From contig NZ_JAFNJS010000001.1 in NCBI RefSeq assembly GCF_019024325.1, positions 62,001 to 126,000 of the forward strand: a stretch of 64,000 nucleotides of DNA, given 5' to 3'. The translations under genes and the position numbers were made by a program. Position 1 is the stretch's first letter; each line of letters opens with the position of its first letter. The notes below the pieces were generated by a model. That model worked only from the letters and a program-made list of their open reading frames with translations. It did no database searches and had not been told where the DNA came from. The stretch comes from Falsiroseomonas tokyonensis (GTDB taxonomy: Bacteria; Pseudomonadota; Alphaproteobacteria; Acetobacterales; Acetobacteraceae). This document shows, piece by piece, positions 8,091-16,408 of this stretch.

Positions 8091-8827
8091 TGTTCGACCT
8101 CACCGGCAAGGTGGCCCTGGTCACCGGCGCCACCGGCGGCATCGGCGCCGCCATCGCCACCGCGCTGCATGCACAAGGCGCGCGGGTGGCGATCACCGGG
8201 CGGCGGGAGGCGGAGCTGGCGGCCCTGGCGGGGACGCTGGGGGAGCGGGTGTTGGTGGCCCCCGCCGACCTGGCCGACCCCGCGGCCCCCGCCGCCCTGG
8301 TGGAGAAGGTGGAGGCGGAGCTCGGCCCGCTGGATATCCTGGTGAACAATGCCGGCTTCACGCGGGACATGCTGGCGCTGCGCATGGGCGATGCCGACTG
8401 GAACGCGGTGCTGGAGGTGGACCTGACCGCCCCCTTCCGCCTGGCCCGCGCCGCGCTGCGCGGCATGATGAAGCGCCGCTCCGGCCGCATCATCTCCATC
8501 GCCAGCATCGTGGGCGTCACCGGCAATGCCGGCCAGGCGAATTACGCGGCGGCCAAGGCCGGGCTGATCGGCATGAGCAAGTCCCTCGCCCAGGAAGTGG
8601 CGACCCGCGGCGTGACGGTGAATGTGGTCGCACCCGGCTTCGTGAAGACCGCGATGACGGACGCCCTGCCGGAGGCCGCCCGCACCGCGCTGCTGACGAA
8701 GATACCGACCCAGCGCATGGGCGCGCCGGAGGATGTGGCTGCCGCCGTCGCCTATCTCGCCAGCGGCGAGGCCGCCTGGGTCACCGGCCAGACCCTCCAT
8801 GTGAATGGCGGCATGGCGATGATCTGA
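8090..8827 (+). CDS. fabG: 3-oxoacyl-ACP reductase
   Basis: 245 aa SDR enzyme reducing beta-ketoacyl-ACP with NADPH. The nucleotide loop is TGATGGIG (residues 12-19), NNAG lies at 86-89, and the catalytic triad is Ser139, Tyr152 and Lys156 in NYAAAKAG. The C-terminus WVTGQTLHVNGGMAMI is diagnostic of FabG. It starts at the ATG that overlaps the preceding stop (TGATG). The genomic position with fabD, acpP and fabF supports FabG over a generic SDR. Confidence 0.95.
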   Translation: MFDLTGKVALVTGATGGIGAAIATALHAQGARVAITGRREAELAALAGTLGERVLVAPADLADPAAPAALVEKVEAELGPLDILVNNAGFTRDMLALRMGDADWNAVLEVDLTAPFRLARAALRGMMKRRSGRIISIASIVGVTGNAGQANYAAAKAGLIGMSKSLAQEVATRGVTVNVVAPGFVKTAMTDALPEAARTALLTKIPTQRMGAPEDVAAAVAYLASGEAAWVTGQTLHVNGGMAMI

Positions 8828-8960
8828 CGCCGGTTTCAGCCACCATCTGACGAAACCCTGCCGCCGCGCGAATCCGGCTGGTTCCGGCGACCCCGGCTCG
8901 AAGCCGATGCGGCCGAACAGCGCAGGATGGGCGTCAGGGTGATCGGCCGGATCGGAAGGC

Positions 8961-9179
8961 TCAGCGCCGGCCGCCGGCGATGCGCAGCGCCTCCTCCTGC
9001 GTCAGGCCGATGTCGCGCAGCAGATGCGGGTCATAGGCCAGCAGGTCCACGCGCCAGGGCTGGTGCAGCGCCCGGAGGGGGGCGAGCAGCCAGGACAGCA
9101 TCGGGGCGAGGCGGGGGCGCAGACCGGCTTCGGGGGCGGCTTCGGGCGCTGTTTCGGGGGCGGCGAGGCTGGCGGACAT
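8961..9179 (-). CDS. DUF1127 small protein
   Basis: 72 aa from the ATG at 9179, with AAGGAA about 8 nt upstream. An Ala/Glu/Pro-rich leader of about 20 residues precedes the DUF1127 (YjiS-like) core: LLAPLRALHQPWRVDLLAYDPHLLRDIGLTQEEA. Such proteins are small, basic and common in alphaproteobacteria; some have been linked to RNA turnover and phosphate metabolism, but no role can be assigned here. It is oriented against the fab genes around it, between fabG and acpP. Confidence 0.8.
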   Translation of the reverse strand: MSASLAAPETAPEAAPEAGLRPRLAPMLSWLLAPLRALHQPWRVDLLAYDPHLLRDIGLTQEEALRIAGGRR

Positions 9180-9505
9180 CGGGGCTTTCCTTCTGGCGGC
9201 GGACCAGGCCGGCCTGCCGCGTGCCGCCTTATGGCACCGGGCCGGTTTCGCCCCCGCTTCGCCGCCCTTTCCGCCTGCTTCGCAGCTGCAATATCGGTAT
9301 CGCGGGCGTGGCGCGGCTGACACAGGCGGCTTTCGCTGCAGGAAAGCCGCGTTTCCCGGGGCCCGACCGCTTGCGCCGCGCCGCCGCCTAGGCCAAGTGA
9401 CGCTTCCATGTTAAGCCGCGCCGCCCCCACCCCAGCTCCCGCCGCTTTGGGCGGGGTTTCGGGCAGATGCGCGGCACGGCAGCGACCAGCAGGAGACATC
9501 GCGGG
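9180..9505. other. Intergenic region between DUF1127 and acpP (divergent promoters expected)
   Basis: About 326 bp without a plausible gene. It must carry the promoters of the DUF1127 gene and of acpP. I see no convincing -35/-10 pair: a TTGCGC (9371) and CTAGGC (9388) are only 11 bp apart. The acpP ribosome binding site AGGAGA (9491) closes the region. Confidence 0.5.
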
Positions 9506-9745
9506 ATGAGCGACACCGCCGACAAGGTGAAGAAGATCGTTGTGGAACACCTCGGCGTCGAGGAGTCGAAGGTGACCACCGAGGCGTCGTTCATCGACGA
9601 TCTGGGCGCGGACAGCCTCGACACCGTCGAGCTGGTCATGGCCTTCGAGGAGGCCTTCGGGGTCGAGATCCCGGACGACGCCGCCGAGAAGATCACGACC
9701 GTGAAGGACGCGATCGACTATATCGAGAAGCAGAAGTCCGCCTGA
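9506..9745 (+). CDS. acpP: Acyl carrier protein
   Basis: 79 aa, acidic, the usual ACP size. The 4'-phosphopantetheine attachment site is Ser37 in [11 protein letters not shown]. It carries growing acyl chains between FabD, FabF, FabG and the other fatty acid synthase enzymes. The ATG at 9506 gives [17 protein letters not shown] with AGGAGA upstream; an ATG 13 codons earlier lacks both. fabF follows after 36 bp. Confidence 0.98.
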   Translation: MSDTADKVKKIVVEHLGVEESKVTTEASFIDDLGADSLDTVELVMAFEEAFGVEIPDDAAEKITTVKDAIDYIEKQKSA

Positions 9746-9781
9746 TTTCAAGCGGTTGATGGCTAGGTAAGGGAAGCAGCG

Positions 9782-11071
9782 GTGTTCGGTCATCTCGTTG
9801 CGCCGCGGCGCGTCGTCGTCACGGGCATGGGTATCGCCTGCCCGCTCGGCCTGGGTGTGGAAAACGTCTGGAAGCGCATGCTGGCCGGCGAAAGCGGGCT
9901 GGCGGCGATCCAGAACTTCGACACCAGCGCCCTGCCGGCCAAGATCGCCGGCCAGGTGCCGGTCGGCACCAGGGCCGAGGGCAAGCTCGACATCAGCGAG
10001 TGGATCCCGGTCAAGGACCAGAAGAAGATGGACCGCTTCATCCAGCTCGCGCTGGTGGCGGCCACCGAGGCGGTCGAGGATAGCGGCTGGGCCCCGGGCG
10101 AGGACCAGCAGGAAGAACGCTGCCGCACCGGCGTGATGATTGGCTCCGGCATCGGCGGCCTGCCGACCATCTTCGAGGCTTCGACGCTGATCCAGCAGGG
10201 CAAGACGCGGCGGATCTCGCCCTTCTTCATCCCCTCCGCGCTGATCAACCTGGCCTCCGGCCATGTCTCCATCAAATACGGCTTCAAGGGCCCGAACCAC
10301 GCGGTGGTCACGGCCTGCGCCACCGGCGTGCATGCGCTGGGCGATGCCGCGCGCCTCATCGCGCTGAACGACGCGGATGTGATGGTCGCCGGCGGCGCCG
10401 AGGCCGCGGTGGCCGAGATCGGCATGGCCGGCTTCTGCGCCTCCCGCGCTTTGTCCACCGCCTTCAACGACCAGCCGACCAAGGGCAGCCGCCCCTGGGA
10501 CCGCGACCGCGACGGCTTCGTGATGGGCGAGGGCGCCGGCGTGGTGGTGCTGGAGGAGCTGGAGCACGCGAAGCGCCGCGGCGCCAAGATCTATGCCGAG
10601 GTGATCGGCTACGGCATGTCCGGCGACGCCTATCACATCACCTCCCCCACCGAGGATGGCGACGGCGCCTTCCGCGCCATGCGCGCGGCGCTGATGTCGG
10701 CCGGCGTGGAGCCGTCGCAGATCCAGTACGTCAATGCGCATGGGACCTCGACCCCCATGGGTGACGACATCGAGCTGCAGGCGGTGGAGCGGCTTTGGGG
10801 CGATGAGGCGAAGTCCCTCGCCATGTCCTCCACCAAATCCGCCATCGGCCATCTGCTGGGCGCGGCCGGGGCGGTGGAGGGCATTTTCTCCATCCTCGCG
10901 ATCCGCGACGGCGTCGCCCCGCCGACGCTGAACCTCGAGGATCCCTCCCGCGAGAGCCCGATCGACCGGGTGGCGCTGGAAGCCCAGCCGCGCAAGATCG
11001 ACACCGTGCTGTCCAACAGCTTCGGCTTCGGCGGCACCAACGCCAGCATCATCTTCCGCAAGGCAGCCTGA
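9782..11071 (+). CDS. fabF: 3-oxoacyl-ACP synthase II
   Basis: 429 aa. It condenses malonyl-ACP with acyl-ACP in chain elongation. The thiolase-fold triad is Cys179 (VTACATGVHA), the histidine of VNAHGTSTPMGD near 321 and that of AIGHLLGAAGA near 359; the NSFGFGGTNAS end is typical. The start is GTG 9782, with AAGGGAAG about 6 nt upstream. It follows acpP in the conserved acpP-fabF order, and mltG comes 52 bp after it. Confidence 0.97.
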   Translation: MFGHLVAPRRVVVTGMGIACPLGLGVENVWKRMLAGESGLAAIQNFDTSALPAKIAGQVPVGTRAEGKLDISEWIPVKDQKKMDRFIQLALVAATEAVEDSGWAPGEDQQEERCRTGVMIGSGIGGLPTIFEASTLIQQGKTRRISPFFIPSALINLASGHVSIKYGFKGPNHAVVTACATGVHALGDAARLIALNDADVMVAGGAEAAVAEIGMAGFCASRALSTAFNDQPTKGSRPWDRDRDGFVMGEGAGVVVLEELEHAKRRGAKIYAEVIGYGMSGDAYHITSPTEDGDGAFRAMRAALMSAGVEPSQIQYVNAHGTSTPMGDDIELQAVERLWGDEAKSLAMSSTKSAIGHLLGAAGAVEGIFSILAIRDGVAPPTLNLEDPSRESPIDRVALEAQPRKIDTVLSNSFGFGGTNASIIFRKAA

Positions 11072-11081
11072 CGTTCCGGTC

Positions 11082-11104
11082 AGCCGCCTTGCCAGGGGCG
11101 GCTT
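11082..11104 (+). terminator. Possible hairpin between fabF and mltG
   Basis: AGCCGCC and GGCGGCT flank an 8-nt loop just after the fabF stop, followed by only two T residues. It may attenuate read-through into mltG rather than terminate fully. Confidence 0.3.
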
Positions 11105-11123
11105 CCGAGGCCAGTCATAAGCC

Positions 11124-12101
11124 ATGCGCCGACTGATCGCCCTCCTGCTGTTCCTGCTGATCCTGGCCGCCGGCGCCGGGGGGGCCTTCTGGTATGCGCG
11201 GGAGCAATGGACCGCGCCCGGCCCGCTGGCCGAGCCGGTGCAGATGGTGGTGCCCCGCGGCGGCACCACCACCATCGCCGATGCCCTGGCGGAGCGCGGC
11301 ATCATCGCCCAGCCGCTGCCCTTCCTGGCCGCCACCTGGCTGACCCGCGGGCAGGGCCCGCTGCGCGCCGCCGAATTCCAGTTCCCCGCCCGCGCCAGCC
11401 TGCGCGATGTGCTGCAGGTGCTGCGCGAGGCCCGCCCGGTGCAGCGCCGCCTGACCATCCCGGAAGGCCTGACCGTGCAGCAGATCACTCGGCTGCTGGA
11501 GCAGGCGGAGGGTCTCACCGGCGATACGCCCAGCTTCGCCGAGGGCGAGATCCTGCCCGAGACCTATGCCTATCAATGGGGCGACAACCGCGCCGCCCTG
11601 CTGCGCCGCGCGAAGCAGGCGATGGACCAGGCGCTGGCCGAGATCTGGGCCGCCCGCGCCCCGAACCTGCCGATCGACACGGCGCGGGAGGCGCTGATCC
11701 TGGCCAGTATCGTGGAGCGCGAGACCGGCCAGCGGGATGAGCGCGCCCTGGTCGCCGGCGTCTTCCTGAACCGGCTGCGGCGCGGCATGCCGCTGCAGTC
11801 GGACCCGACCGCCGCCTATGCCGCCGCCGATGGCGGGGTGCTGGACCGGGCGCTGACGCGCGCCGACCTGGACCGCGACCACCCCTTCAACACCTACCGG
11901 ATCCGCGGCCTGCCCCCCGCCCCCATCGCCAGCCCGGGGCGGGAGGCGCTGCGCGCCGTGGCGCGGCCGGAGGCGACCGAATTCATCTACTTCGTCGCCG
12001 ATGGCACCGGCGGCCACGCCTTCGCCCGCACGCTGGAGGAGCATAACCGCAACGTGGCGCGCTGGCGGGAGATCGAGAGGTCCCGCGCGCCCCAGCGATG
12101 A
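11124..12101 (+). CDS. mltG: Endolytic peptidoglycan transglycosylase MltG
   Basis: 325 aa inner-membrane protein with one N-terminal span (LIALLLFLLILAAGAGGAFWYA) and a periplasmic YceG-like domain. MltG cuts nascent glycan strands and is proposed to set their length. The catalytic glutamate lies in ASIVERETGQRDER near residue 196; the FLNRLRRGMPLQSDPT and HPFNTYRIRGLPPAPIASPG segments are diagnostic. It follows fabF as in many proteobacteria. The EamA gene begins 10 bp after it. Confidence 0.95.
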   Translation: MRRLIALLLFLLILAAGAGGAFWYAREQWTAPGPLAEPVQMVVPRGGTTTIADALAERGIIAQPLPFLAATWLTRGQGPLRAAEFQFPARASLRDVLQVLREARPVQRRLTIPEGLTVQQITRLLEQAEGLTGDTPSFAEGEILPETYAYQWGDNRAALLRRAKQAMDQALAEIWAARAPNLPIDTAREALILASIVERETGQRDERALVAGVFLNRLRRGMPLQSDPTAAYAAADGGVLDRALTRADLDRDHPFNTYRIRGLPPAPIASPGREALRAVARPEATEFIYFVADGTGGHAFARTLEEHNRNVARWREIERSRAPQR

Positions 12102-12111
12102 AGGCGGGGCG

Positions 12112-12993
12112 ATGACCGTCCCCCTGCTCAGCGGCCCCGCCTTGTGGTGGCGGCTGCTGGTGATCGGCGGCCTCTGGGGATCCTCCTTCCCACTGCTGCG
12201 GCTGATCGCCGCCGAGATGTCCCCCTTCGCGCTGGCCGCCGTGCGCGGCGGTTTCGCGGCGCTGGCGGTGCTGGCCTTCCTGGCGGTGAGCGGGCAGTTG
12301 AAGGGGCCGATCCGGCGCTATGCCCTGCCGGCGCTGGTGCTGGGCACCTGCAATGGCTGGGCGCCGAACCTGCTGACCGCCTTCGCGCTGGGCCATATCC
12401 AGGCGGCGCCGGCCGCGCTGATCCATGCCGGCACGCCGCTGCTGGTGGCGCTGATCGCGACCGTGGTGCTGCGGGAGGAAAGGCCCGGGCTGCGCGGCCT
12501 GGCCGGGCTGCTGCTGGGCTTTGGCGGCATCGCGGTGATCCTGGGGCCGGATGCGCTGTCCGGCGGCGCCAGCCTCACCGGCGGGCTGCTGATCCTGCTG
12601 TCGGGCGTCTTCTACGCGGCGGGCACGGTTTATGCCCGCAAGGCGCGGATCGGCGGGGCGCCGCAGATCGTGCTGGGGCAGCAGGTGGTGGCGGGGCTGG
12701 CGGCGGGCGCGCTCTCCCTGCCCTTCAGCGGGGCGGGGGCCTATGCCCAGCCGGGCTGGGTCTATGGCGTGCTGGCGCTGCTGGGCGTGGTCACCTCCGC
12801 CCTGCCGCTGACCATGTTCCTGCGGCTGCTGGCGCGCGCGCGCGTCACCGATGCCTCCATGGTCGGCTATATCCAGCCGCCCTTCGCCGCCGCGGTGGGC
12901 GCGCTGCTGCTGGGCGAGTTTCCCTCTCCCCTCGTGCTGGTCGGCGGCGGCATCGTGCTGGCCGGAGTCTGGCTGGCGACGTCCCGGCGCTAA
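12112..12993 (+). CDS. EamA-family (DMT superfamily) transporter
   Basis: 293 aa with about ten membrane spans in two EamA repeats (the first with IGGLWGSSFPLLRLIAAEM, the second starting near residue 155 with LLSGVFYAAGTVYARKA). Such proteins export small metabolites or amino acids; the substrate is not evident. The ATG at 12112 follows AAGGCGGGG. It is 10 bp behind mltG, so probably cotranscribed. Its TAA stop forms part of the hairpin at 12991-13041. Confidence 0.85.
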   Translation: MTVPLLSGPALWWRLLVIGGLWGSSFPLLRLIAAEMSPFALAAVRGGFAALAVLAFLAVSGQLKGPIRRYALPALVLGTCNGWAPNLLTAFALGHIQAAPAALIHAGTPLLVALIATVVLREERPGLRGLAGLLLGFGGIAVILGPDALSGGASLTGGLLILLSGVFYAAGTVYARKARIGGAPQIVLGQQVVAGLAAGALSLPFSGAGAYAQPGWVYGVLALLGVVTSALPLTMFLRLLARARVTDASMVGYIQPPFAAAVGALLLGEFPSPLVLVGGGIVLAGVWLATSRR

Positions 12994-13041
12994 AGCACTA
13001 TCCGATAACACTGAATTAGTGTTATCGGATTTCGTGCTTTA
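12991..13041. terminator. Palindromic hairpin at EamA 3' end
   Basis: TAAAGCAC at 12991 and GTGCTTTA ending at 13041 bracket a long palindrome, with inner arms ATCCGATAACACT and AGTGTTATCGGAT separated by GAATT. The EamA stop codon TAA is the outermost part of the left arm. It could terminate transcription of EamA and, on the other strand, read-through from the SDR gene. Confidence 0.7.
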
Positions 13042-13054
13042 GAAACAATAACTT

Positions 13055-13096
13055 CTAGAGCACGAGATCCGTCCGAGAGGACGGATTGTGCTCTAG
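13055..13096. terminator. Second palindromic hairpin, at SDR 3' end
   Basis: CTAGAGCAC at 13055 and GTGCTCTAG ending at 13096 bracket ATCCGTCC/GGACGGAT around a GAGA loop. The SDR stop codon (TAG, minus strand, 13093-13095) lies in the outer arm. Together with the preceding hairpin (same GCAC/GTGC ends and ATCCG motif) it forms a paired bidirectional terminator or a pair of REP-like sequences. Confidence 0.7.
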
Positions 13097-13878
13097 CTCT
13101 CCACCGGCTTGGCCGGCAGCTGCGACATCAGGCGGTTGCGCCAGGCCGGCGGCAGGGCGCCGGCGATCCGCGACAGGGCATAGAGGCGGCGCGGATAGGC
13201 CACGCGGACCTTGCCGGCCGCGATGCCGGCCAGCGTGCGCTCCGCCGCCTGCTCCGGCGTCATCAGCCAGGGCATCGGGAAGGGATTCCGGGCTGTCATG
13301 GGCGTGCGGATATAGCCGGGGCAGATGGCGTGCAGGCGGATGCCGCGCGCCCGCTGGCTGGCATCGGTCGCCTCCGCCCAGCGCTGCACCGCGGATTTGC
13401 TGGCGCAATAGGCCGGCGCGCCCGGCGCGGCGACGAAGGCGGCGAGGCTCGCCACCACCGCCACCCGCCCGCGCAGGCCCTCCGCCCCCGGCGCCTGCCC
13501 CGCCATTTTTTCCAGGGCCGGCAGGGCGGTGTTCAGCACGCCGCCGAGGTTGGTGGCGAAGATTCGCGTGGCCTGGGCCGGCGGTTCCACCGCATCCCCG
13601 GTGCCGCCCGAGACGCCCGCATTGGCGATCACCAGGTCCAGCCGCCCGGCGCCGGCGATCCAGCCCGCCATGGCCGCCGCATCCGTCACGTCCAGCACCG
13701 CCGGATGCACCGTGGCGCCCCGCGCCCTGCAGGCTTCCGAAACCGCTTCCAGCCGCCCGGCATCGCGGCCGGACAGGTGGAGGGTGACGCCGGGCCCGGC
13801 GCAGGCCTCGGCCAAAGCGCGGCCGAGGCCGGAGGAGGCGCCGGTGATCAGCACGCCATTCCAGGAATCGCGCCCCAT
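13093..13878 (-). CDS. SDR-family oxidoreductase
   Basis: 261 aa short-chain dehydrogenase. The cofactor loop is TGASSGLGRAL (residues 12-22), NAG lies near 90, and the active site is Tyr in APAYCASKSAVQ with Lys four residues on. Arg-rich positions after the loop (SGRDAGR) suggest NADP(H). The C-terminus (SRIAGALPPAWRNRLMSQLPA) resembles uncharacterised YbbO/DltE-like SDRs. Its substrate is unknown. It is transcribed towards EamA and diverges from yicC, 38 bp away. Confidence 0.88.
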   Translation of the reverse strand: MGRDSWNGVLITGASSGLGRALAEACAGPGVTLHLSGRDAGRLEAVSEACRARGATVHPAVLDVTDAAAMAGWIAGAGRLDLVIANAGVSGGTGDAVEPPAQATRIFATNLGGVLNTALPALEKMAGQAPGAEGLRGRVAVVASLAAFVAAPGAPAYCASKSAVQRWAEATDASQRARGIRLHAICPGYIRTPMTARNPFPMPWLMTPEQAAERTLAGIAAGKVRVAYPRRLYALSRIAGALPPAWRNRLMSQLPAKPVES

Positions 13879-13916
13879 GCCTTGCCCTTCCCAGCGGTCG
13901 GGTGGACAAGGCGCGC

Positions 13917-14822
13917 ATGAGCATCCTTGCCTCCATGACCGGTTTCGCCCGCGACAGCGGCACGCTGCCGGACGGTTCCTCCTTCGTCTGGGAGTTGCGC
14001 AGCGTCAACGGCCGGGGCCTCGATGTCCGCCTCCGCCTGCCGCCGGGCCTCGACGTGCTGGAAGCCCCGCTGCGGGAGGCGGTGGGCAAGCGCCTGAAGC
14101 GCGGCAACCTTTCCGCCACCCTGACCCTGAAGCGGGAGGACCGGGCGCCGCGGCTGACGCCGGACCCGGTGGCGCTGGAGGCCGCGATCCAGCTGGTGCT
14201 GGAGGTCTCGGCCCGCCTGCCCGGCGCCCCGGTGCCGACGGCCGAGGCGGTGCTCTCCCTGCCCGGCGTACTCCGCGCCGAGATGTCCGAGCCCGATGAG
14301 GGCGCGGAGGAAGCCAAGCGCAAGGCCCTGGCGGCCTCCTTCGCCGTGGCGCTGGATGGCCTCGTCGCCTCCCGCGCCCGCGAAGGCGCGCAGCTGACAA
14401 AAATCCTGGACACGCTGCTGGGGGAGATCGCGGCGCTGCGCGATGCCGCGGCGGTGGAGGCCGCCGGCCAGCCCGCCGCCCAGCGCGCCCGGCTGCTGGA
14501 AAACCTGGCCAGCCTCCTCGGCGAGGGCGATGTCCGCGCCCGGGTGCCGGAGGAGCGGCTGGCACAGGAAGTCGCCATGCTCGCCCAGCGTTCCGATGTG
14601 CGGGAGGAGCTGGACCGGCTTTCGGCCCATATCACCGAGGCCCGCACCCTGCTGGCCTCTGGCGAGGCCATCGGCCGCAAGCTGGAATTCCTGACGCAGG
14701 AATTTGTCCGCGAGGCGAATACCCTGTGCAGCAAGTCCGCCAACGTGGCGCTGACGCGCGTGGGCCTGGAGCTGAAGGCGGCGATCGAGCGGCTGCGCGA
14801 GCAGGCGGCGAACGTCGAGTGA
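13917..14822 (+). CDS. yicC: YicC/YloC-family endoribonuclease
   Basis: 301 aa. It begins MSILASMTGFARDSG, the usual MTGFAR start of YicC-like proteins, followed by WELRSVNGRGLDVRLRLPPGLD. It ends with the DUF1732 domain (REELDRLSAHITEARTLL, GRKLEFLTQEFVREANTLCSKS). E. coli YicC and B. subtilis YloC are described as RNases. The ATG 13917 is preceded by AAGG; a GTG at 13902 is less likely. Its stop overlaps the gmk start (TGATG), matching the widely conserved yicC-gmk pair. Confidence 0.93.
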   Translation: MSILASMTGFARDSGTLPDGSSFVWELRSVNGRGLDVRLRLPPGLDVLEAPLREAVGKRLKRGNLSATLTLKREDRAPRLTPDPVALEAAIQLVLEVSARLPGAPVPTAEAVLSLPGVLRAEMSEPDEGAEEAKRKALAASFAVALDGLVASRAREGAQLTKILDTLLGEIAALRDAAAVEAAGQPAAQRARLLENLASLLGEGDVRARVPEERLAQEVAMLAQRSDVREELDRLSAHITEARTLLASGEAIGRKLEFLTQEFVREANTLCSKSANVALTRVGLELKAAIERLREQAANVE

Positions 14823-15460
14823 TGACCACCACCACCCATGCGCCGCGCCGCGGCGTCTGCCTGGTGCTGGCCTCCGCCCCCGGCGTCGGCAAGACCAGCG
14901 TCTCCCGCGCCCTGCTGGAGATGGAGCCGGAGCTTTCGCTCTCCGTCTCCGCCACCACCCGCGCGCCACGGCCCGGCGAGCTGGAAGGCGTGCACTACTT
15001 CTTCCGCACGCAAGGCCAGTTCGACGCGATGGTCGAGGCCGGTGAATTCCTAGAATACGCCAAATTCATCGGCCGGTCCTACGGCACGCCGCGGGCGGCG
15101 GTGGAGGCGAGCCTGGCCGCCGGGCGCGACGTGCTCTTCGACATCGAATGGCAGGGCCACCTGCAGCTGCGGGACCGCCTGCCGGGCGATGTGGTGGGAA
15201 TCTGCCTGCTGCCGCCCAGCATGGCGGAGCTGGAGCGCCGCCTGCGCGGCCGCGCCCAGGACAGCGAGGCGGAAATCGCCCGCCGCCTGGTCGCCGCCAA
15301 GGACGAGATCGCGCATTGGTCCGACTTCGACCATGTGCTGGTGAACCGCGACTTCGACCGCACGGTGGCGGAGGTGCGCGCCATCCTGCACGCTGCCCGC
15401 AACACCCGCGCGCGCCAGCCCTGGCTGCCGGAATTCATCGACACGCTTCTGCAGGGGTAG
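14822..15460 (+). CDS. gmk: Guanylate kinase
   Basis: 212 aa. It phosphorylates GMP to GDP with ATP. The P-loop is SAPGVGKTS near residues 19-27; the GMP-binding segment is SVSATTRAPRPGELEGVHYFF, followed by EFLEYAKFIGRSYGTP and the DVLFDIEWQGHLQLR strand with the lid region RAQDSEAEIARRL. The ATG at 14822 overlaps the yicC stop; upstream in-frame starts would lie within yicC. Confidence 0.96.
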   Translation: MTTTTHAPRRGVCLVLASAPGVGKTSVSRALLEMEPELSLSVSATTRAPRPGELEGVHYFFRTQGQFDAMVEAGEFLEYAKFIGRSYGTPRAAVEASLAAGRDVLFDIEWQGHLQLRDRLPGDVVGICLLPPSMAELERRLRGRAQDSEAEIARRLVAAKDEIAHWSDFDHVLVNRDFDRTVAEVRAILHAARNTRARQPWLPEFIDTLLQG

Positions 15461-15466
15461 CGCGGC

Positions 15467-16408
15467 ATGGGCAGCCTGGCGGGCGTGGTGGAGGTGGTGC
15501 TGCCGGTCTTCGCCATGATCCTGCTGGGCTTCGCCGCGGCGAAGCGCCAGCTGGTCTCGGAGGAGGGCTTCAAGGCGATGACGCTGTTCGTCTTCGGCCT
15601 GGCCGCGCCGGCGCTGCTGTTCGCCGGCGGCACCCGGCCGCATGAAGGCGGCGGCGGCGCGGCGCTCGCCCTGCTCTCGGGCTCCGTCGTCATGTTCTGG
15701 CTGGCGGTGGCCTTCGGGCGGAGCCTGTTCCGGCTGAACCTCGGCGAGGCATCCCTCTTTGCGCTGTCCTGCATCTTCGGCAATTCCGTGATGATGGGCG
15801 TGCCGATCATCGTCGCCGCCTACGGCCCCGCCGGCGTGCCGCCCATGCTGGGCATCCTGGCCTTCACCACCATGATCCTGCTGGGCCAGGCGACGGTGCT
15901 GACCGAGGTCGGCCTGCACGCCAATGCCCCCTGGCGCCGCGTGCTCGGCGCCAGCCTGAAGGGCATTTTGCGCAATCCCGTGGTCCTGGCGGTGGTGGCG
16001 GCCTTCCTCTGGACGCTGCTCGGGCTGCATCTGCCGGATGTGGCGCGGCGCACGTTGGAGATGATGGGCGCGGCGGCGCCGCCGCTGGCGCTGTTCTGCC
16101 TCGGCGGCGGCCTGGCCGGCATCGCGGGCGCGGCGCTGTGGCAGGAGACGGCGGCCATCGTCGTGGTGAAGCTGCTGGCGCTGCCGGCGCTGGTCTGGGG
16201 CCTGGCGCTGTGGCTCGACCTGCCGCCGATCGAGATGGCCGTCGCCGTCACCATGGCGGCGCTGCCCACCGGCGCCAATGCCTTCATCCTGGCGCGGCGC
16301 TACGCCACGGGTACCGACCGTTCGGGCGCGGCGGTGGTGGTGACCACGGCGCTGTCCGTGCTGACGCTCTCTGCCCTGATCGGGCATTTCCGGGGGATCC
16401 TGCCTTGA
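15467..16408 (+). CDS. AEC-family transporter
   Basis: 313 aa with about ten membrane spans. It is typical of the auxin efflux carrier family (VLPVFAMILLGFAAAKRQLVSEEGFKAM at the start; GNSVMMGVPI and the late LPTGANAFILARRYATGTDRSGAAVVVTTALSV motif). Bacterial members move organic acids such as malonate or malate. Its TGA overlaps the TTG start of the amidohydrolase (TTGA), so the two are translationally coupled. The carrier may thus feed the hydrolase's pathway, but that is inference. Confidence 0.85.
   Translation: MGSLAGVVEVVLPVFAMILLGFAAAKRQLVSEEGFKAMTLFVFGLAAPALLFAGGTRPHEGGGGAALALLSGSVVMFWLAVAFGRSLFRLNLGEASLFALSCIFGNSVMMGVPIIVAAYGPAGVPPMLGILAFTTMILLGQATVLTEVGLHANAPWRRVLGASLKGILRNPVVLAVVAAFLWTLLGLHLPDVARRTLEMMGAAAPPLALFCLGGGLAGIAGAALWQETAAIVVVKLLALPALVWGLALWLDLPPIEMAVAVTMAALPTGANAFILARRYATGTDRSGAAVVVTTALSVLTLSALIGHFRGILP

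Noticed and set aside
9371-9393. TTGCGC and CTAGGC as acpP promoter
   Set aside because: The spacing is 11 bp, far too short for a sigma-70 promoter.
9002-11518. 838-codon open frame on the minus strand opposite acpP and fabF
   Set aside because: It is antisense to well-supported fatty acid synthesis genes and has no domain similarity.
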